The translations under genes were made by a program, and so were the position numbers. This document shows, piece by piece, positions 60,444 to 64,000 of a stretch of DNA of 64,000 nucleotides. The stretch lies in NCBI GenBank assembly GCA_002478885.1, contig DLKC01000105.1:1-64000 (forward strand), read 5' to 3'. Positions within the stretch are counted from its first letter, which is position 1. Each line of letters opens with the position of its first letter. Below the pieces are notes generated by a model. The model saw nothing but the letters and a program-made list of their open reading frames with translations. It had not been told where the DNA came from and did not search any database. The stretch comes from Chitinophagaceae bacterium UBA7600 (GTDB taxonomy: Bacteria; Bacteroidota; Bacteroidia; Chitinophagales; Chitinophagaceae).

Positions 60444-61214
60444 TCAATACTCCATAATCTCGATCTTGCGAAAGTCCATCGGGTGACTGTTAGACTGCAA
60501 AGAAATGTAGCCTTCTTTCACTGCATCGGCGTTAGTTATGCCAAGCTTTTTAACCAGCGCATTCGCTGTGTCGTAACGCGGATCTTCATAGCGCAAAATC
60601 TCTTCGCCGTTCACATAATGCTTAACCTTGCCATCATGCACATCGATCTCTGCGGTAACCCATTGGTCGCCGTGAAAAGTGTGTTGCACAAAAGGTGTTG
60701 TACAATAGCTGTCGTTGCGTTTGCCGTTGATGGAAACATAAATGCCATTGGCGCAGATCTCCCCATCCGGCCGTTCATCTTTACCATTGCCGCCAAGCAG
60801 ATTGTATTCGAGGCAAAGTGGAAAAGGCTGATCAATTCCCATCGACGAAGGACTTTGACAGTGATATTGAATGCCGCCATCGCGGTAGCCCCATGTTGGT
60901 GCGCCAGGTGTAAGGTCGCCCACAAAACGATATTCTACCCTAAGGCGATAGTTGGTAAATTTTTTATTGAAATATAAGGCACCAAACCTGTTGCGAAAAC
61001 TATCATAAGCATTGTAGCGAATGCTGAGTATGCCATGCTCTACCCGAAAAGTATTGCCAAAGTTTTCACCCGAAGCATAGCCCGCAATCTTTGGTGTCCA
61101 TCCTTCCAGGTCTTTGCCATCGAAAAGGCTTACCCATTTTTTCGTTGTATCTCGGACATTAAAGGAGGTAAAAAGTATTGCGGCAAAAAGGAACAGCCAG
61201 GTGAAATTGCGCAT
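60444..61214 (-). CDS. DUF1080 (3-keto-disaccharide hydrolase-like) protein, exported
   Basis: A 256-residue protein with a hydrophobic signal (MRNFTWLFLFAAILF) and a DUF1080 lectin-like fold: VSLFDGKDLEGW at the N-terminus, GGIQYH and WNNAEI-type blocks (WVTAEIDV, VKHYVNGEEI), and HPMDFRKIEIMEY at the C-terminus. Some DUF1080 proteins hydrolyse 3-keto-glycosides, others only bind carbohydrate. The start at 61214 is chosen since longer frames run into a repeat at 61276-61320. Likely acts on carbohydrate in the periplasm. Confidence 0.8.
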   Translation of the reverse strand: MRNFTWLFLFAAILFTSFNVRDTTKKWVSLFDGKDLEGWTPKIAGYASGENFGNTFRVEHGILSIRYNAYDSFRNRFGALYFNKKFTNYRLRVEYRFVGDLTPGAPTWGYRDGGIQYHCQSPSSMGIDQPFPLCLEYNLLGGNGKDERPDGEICANGIYVSINGKRNDSYCTTPFVQHTFHGDQWVTAEIDVHDGKVKHYVNGEEILRYEDPRYDTANALVKKLGITNADAVKEGYISLQSNSHPMDFRKIEIMEY

Positions 61215-61275
61215 GCGGATTGTTTTGCCTAAGGTAACTAAAAACAGTTTGAAAATCGTTGCAGCATTTTTTGTT

Positions 61276-61320
61276 CCGGGCTTCCAGATCATTGTGGTAC
61301 TTCGTTGTGTCACTCACTTC
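61276..61320 (+). repeat. Intergenic repeat, subtype B
   Basis: CCGGGC end and core GTTGTGTCACTCACTT followed by CATC instead of GTAC. It lies upstream of the DUF1080 gene on the opposite side to its direction. Confidence 0.8.
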
Positions 61321-61372
61321 ATCGCCCGGTTCTTTGTGCATCGCTGCAGTTATTTTGTTGCCGGCTGAAAAT

Positions 61373-61406
61373 AAGAAAGCGCCCTTTCCCGGAGGGCGCT
61401 TTCTTT
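61373..61406 (-). terminator. Rho-independent terminator after the metalloprotease-like gene
   Basis: Stem AAGAAAGCGCCCT paired with AGGGCGCTTTCTT around TTCCCGG. It lies 13 bases past the stop of the minus-strand gene. Confidence 0.85.
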
Positions 61407-61419
61407 GAGGCAGGATTAA

Positions 61420-64000
61420 CTAATCGCAGTCGCAATCAGTCCTGAAGTCTATATCAAGGGTTATGCGTTTAACCTTTACAGATTTCACATTCCTGCCAGA
61501 GGCTTCTGCCATCTTCAGCCAGTCCTTTATGCTGTTACCGCAATCTTCTTCTTTTGGTTCATGGTAATTGGAAGGGTGCTTCATATCGGGATCAACATTG
61601 TAGGTCATACCGCCGATAAGGTTGCCGTCGGCGTTTGCATAAATAACAATTTTGTTATCGTCTTTGGCATCCAGCACATCTTGTTTGGTAAATGGTTTGC
61701 CTTCGATCATCCTCATTTCTATTTTTCTTTCGCCGCCTGGTTGAAGGTTAAAGCTTCTGCCGCCGGCGTTGCTGAAGTCAAGCCTCCATCCGCGTTGCTC
61801 AAGGAATACAGGCAGGTGCACATCGAGTGTAATCTTTGACTCTTTGCTGTTTGGATTGCGCGCCCAGAAAGGCAGGTTGGCCATAGATGCAACCAGATTT
61901 AAGTTGCTGCTGCCGGAAACCGGTGATACATTGCGTTGTGCAATATTGTTGTCATTTGGCACCACTCTCCATTCAGGAATAGAACCGGTGATCCTGCCAT
62001 CGATATTGCTGGGATCATGCAGTGCAGAAACACTCATGAACATACATTCGTGACCTACTTCACTTGGCACCCATTCAAACGGGCCGACGATCTGTTCCGC
62101 GCCGGAAGCGAGGTTCGAAGCAACCAGTTGGTTGGTGTCCATCGCCATCCAGTCATCGGGGTAAGTGAGCCCCACACCTGGTTTGGCATGGTAACCTTTC
62201 ACCACAATATTGGTTGCGGTTTGTGTGCCCCTGTTTTTGATCTTTACCCAGGCATAGTTTGTCTGGCCAACGATGGGTTCTTCGTGCACACCTGAGCCGT
62301 CGCCGGTGTTGTTGCGCCTGTTCCAGATATCTGTGCAGCTCCAGTGATTGGCAAGGAACTGGTATTCGCCATTCCTTCCGTCATTGATATAAACATCCAC
62401 TGCCGGAGGGTTGCCTTCATGGGTGGCGTCAACACCGGAGGGGCGATAAAGCGCCTGCTTTTCAAAAGCCCAGCGGATCACTTTATAATAAGCACCGCCT
62501 GCATAACTTTCTGCCGGGTTTAGGAAACTAAAGTTGCCTGCATCTGCATTTTCAAGCGCTGTTTCAAAGCCTGCCGGGTCAGAAGGGTTTGATGCCGGCG
62601 TAAGTGTGCCAACTGCACGAACAATTAAGTACACCGCGATCTTTGAAGCAAGCTGCCTGCGGCTCAGGTCCCAATGATCACCACCGATAGAACGATAGAT
62701 CCTGAACATAGTTGTCGACATGATCTGTTCGCTGCCATACCCGCCATCGTCCTGTGAACCACCCCAGCCCCAGCCAGCGGCGAGCGTTCTGTCGTGCCTC
62801 CTCCGGCTTGATGGGCTGAATGTGTAGAAAGAGAATGGAAATGTTTCAAAGCGGTCAGGCGCATTGGAGTCGGGATCGTTTGTGATGACCGCGATGCTGT
62901 CGCCAGCGCTATGGCAGAAACCAAAGTTAGGCCCGTCCACATGGTCCCATAATATACCATGGCCTCCAAGTTCATGCAGCACCACTTTAAAATCCACTGC
63001 AATGCCAACCGGGCTTGACGTGTCGGCCAGCGTAGCGAGCTCGAAGTCAACAAGGCCAATACCGTTACTGGCTGCGTTTCCGTTACAGGATGCATTTACT
63101 TCAATGCCATTGGCGGTACCAAAATGCCCGCGGTGGTCAATATGTACCGGGAAGGTCGTTCCATCAAAATAGGATGGAATATCAAAGCCCAGGTCGTGCA
63201 ACATTCTGAAGAACTTATCACAATGATAGTAAGCATTCACAGCAACAAAATTATTGGTGCGGCTGCCATAGTTAAAGTCGTAGGGGCTTCCTTCTGTTGG
63301 TGGTGCCACGGTTGGCGCTTCGTCATCGATCACCCGCACATATTCACCAGTCAGTGCCTGCTGTCCACCTGATGGTGCAACAAGCCCTGGTAAAGCCACA
63401 CTTACCCTCACGCCATCCAATGTGGCGGAGGAGGCGTTCGGGTTATTGCTGGTGCTTCCGCTGTCTGTAATCGGATCGCATTTAAATACCATACCCGATA
63501 ACAGGTTATCTGTGAGGGCGCGCAGGTAAAGTACGCTGTTTGTTTCCGCTTCTATCATGGCGCGCCAGTTGAGCTTTTTCTTGCCGGGCAATGAATAGGT
63601 GAACAATACTTCATGAACCACGTAAAATTCACCGTCTTTAATACTATCGGCAACAGGCGGCAGCGGTATGGTAAAATGTTCTTCGACGAAGCCCTGTTGC
63701 CTGTTCTTTTCCTGTTCATTTCCCGGGTGGTCGGTGTAACGTTTTGCGGCTTCGTATTTAAATATCACCAGCCTGTTTTCGTTGATCTTAAAATCGTTTT
63801 CTTCCCTGGTTCCCGGTATGCCCACCGCTCTGTAAAGCAGGTAAGGGTATGCGCCAGTGCCATTGCCGGCGACCTCAATTTTTGGTTTATGCACTTTCAT
63901 TGCCATTTGTGACGAGTTTGACGAACTCAGCACCTGTAAAGGCTCATCCTGCATCACAACGGTAAGTCCGGAGCGCCATACGGGTAAGCCATAGTAGGTT
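61420..64000 (-). CDS. Large metalloprotease-like protein with CARDB-type domain (partial)
   Basis: At least 860 residues, with the reading frame open through the right edge (TYYGLPVWRSGL at the edge), so the N-terminus is missing. A propeptide-like part (WRAMIEAETNSVLYL) is followed by a catalytic segment with HELGGHGILWDH near residue 340 of the visible part. The spacing is HExxxH, as in DPP III (HELLGH), rather than HExxH. A CARDB-like domain lies at about 560-680 (WVKIKNRGTQTATNIVVKG). Probably a secreted or surface peptidase, but no signal can be seen. The terminator at 61373 follows its stop. Confidence 0.65.
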   Translation of the reverse strand, partial: TYYGLPVWRSGLTVVMQDEPLQVLSSSNSSQMAMKVHKPKIEVAGNGTGAYPYLLYRAVGIPGTREENDFKINENRLVIFKYEAAKRYTDHPGNEQEKNRQQGFVEEHFTIPLPPVADSIKDGEFYVVHEVLFTYSLPGKKKLNWRAMIEAETNSVLYLRALTDNLLSGMVFKCDPITDSGSTSNNPNASSATLDGVRVSVALPGLVAPSGGQQALTGEYVRVIDDEAPTVAPPTEGSPYDFNYGSRTNNFVAVNAYYHCDKFFRMLHDLGFDIPSYFDGTTFPVHIDHRGHFGTANGIEVNASCNGNAASNGIGLVDFELATLADTSSPVGIAVDFKVVLHELGGHGILWDHVDGPNFGFCHSAGDSIAVITNDPDSNAPDRFETFPFSFYTFSPSSRRRHDRTLAAGWGWGGSQDDGGYGSEQIMSTTMFRIYRSIGGDHWDLSRRQLASKIAVYLIVRAVGTLTPASNPSDPAGFETALENADAGNFSFLNPAESYAGGAYYKVIRWAFEKQALYRPSGVDATHEGNPPAVDVYINDGRNGEYQFLANHWSCTDIWNRRNNTGDGSGVHEEPIVGQTNYAWVKIKNRGTQTATNIVVKGYHAKPGVGLTYPDDWMAMDTNQLVASNLASGAEQIVGPFEWVPSEVGHECMFMSVSALHDPSNIDGRITGSIPEWRVVPNDNNIAQRNVSPVSGSSNLNLVASMANLPFWARNPNSKESKITLDVHLPVFLEQRGWRLDFSNAGGRSFNLQPGGERKIEMRMIEGKPFTKQDVLDAKDDNKIVIYANADGNLIGGMTYNVDPDMKHPSNYHEPKEEDCGNSIKDWLKMAEASGRNVKSVKVKRITLDIDFRTDCDCD

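Noticed and set aside
61215..61313. Longer N-terminus for the DUF1080 protein
   Set aside because: It overlaps the subtype B repeat and has no signal at its start.
6103..61320. The intergenic repeats as simple transcription terminators
   Set aside because: They lack a T run and stable hairpins as single copies, true terminators are found separately (for example 20198-20229 after the repeat at 20086), and several copies lie upstream of genes.
1..64000. Many long antisense and out-of-frame open frames over the called genes
   Set aside because: They lie opposite or inside genes with clear families, carry no signal or motif of their own, and have compositions expected from the complementary strand.
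1..64000. CRISPR array made of the repeats
   Set aside because: Copies are kilobases apart, occur on both strands and have no regular spacers; no cas genes are present.
1..64000. tRNA, rRNA or other structured RNA genes
   Set aside because: No cloverleaf with the TTCGA-type arm or rRNA-like conserved stretch was recognised in the gaps.

Overview
The window looks like chromosomal DNA of a free-living, polysaccharide-degrading member of the Bacteroidota, most likely of the Chitinophagaceae type. This rests on a C-terminal Por/T9SS sorting domain, many short lipoprotein signals, A-rich leaders without Shine-Dalgarno motifs, Bacteroidota-style hypothetical proteins, and a mix of GH3, GH20, GH32, DUF1080 and DUF4403 proteins. 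I see no rRNA, tRNA, CRISPR array, prophage, transposase or SusC/SusD pair.

Layout. 0-11.7 kb is housekeeping or signalling: a penicillin-binding-like serine hydrolase, a heterodimeric ABC exporter with one degenerate ATP site, an SthA-like transhydrogenase, a membrane adenylate cyclase with TPRs and small hypotheticals. 11.8-23.4 kb is carbohydrate and surface functions: GH3 glucosidase, ChbG-like deacetylase, sugar porter plus GH32 fructanase, FKBP lipoprotein, T9SS protein, second serine hydrolase. 23.6-45.1 kb is the notable part: three copies of a SelA/DgaE-like PLP enzyme carrying Tat-type leaders, three exported amidohydrolase/deacetylases, three RidA proteins (two exported), two PQQ-type sugar dehydrogenases fused to cytochrome c, an AraC regulator, an M19 dipeptidase, a 3-hydroxyacyl-CoA-dehydrogenase-like protein, a FucP-like MFS carrier, a class III aminotransferase and a ceramidase-like amidase. 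45.4-51.2 kb continues with GH20 hexosaminidase, SMP-30 lactonase-like protein, exported RraA-like protein, a BASS-type carrier and a CBM9-like protein. 51.3-64 kb holds a ferric-reductase-like membrane protein, HemN, DUF4403, an ATE-like aminoacyltransferase, polysaccharide deacetylase, cupredoxin, CocE hydrolase, MBL hydrolase, DUF1080 and a large metalloprotease-like protein cut by the right edge.

Working model (inference): the 23.6-51.2 kb genes form a largely periplasmic oxidative route for N-acetyl amino sugars: release (GH20), oxidation at C1 (PQQ/cytochrome c dehydrogenase), lactone opening (SMP-30), deacetylation (amidohydrolase), deamination by a DgaE-like PLP lyase with RidA clearing the enamine/imine, then aldol cleavage and uptake (RraA, BASS/MFS). 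Repeated modules suggest several related substrates.

The second striking feature is a family of about 30 short intergenic repeats, in four subtypes, with a CCGG-containing end, a spacer of about 28 bases and a 20-base core (GTTGCGTCGCACACTTGTAC or variants). They occupy most intergenic gaps, never a called gene, and sometimes occur as head-to-head pairs forming long nested palindromes.
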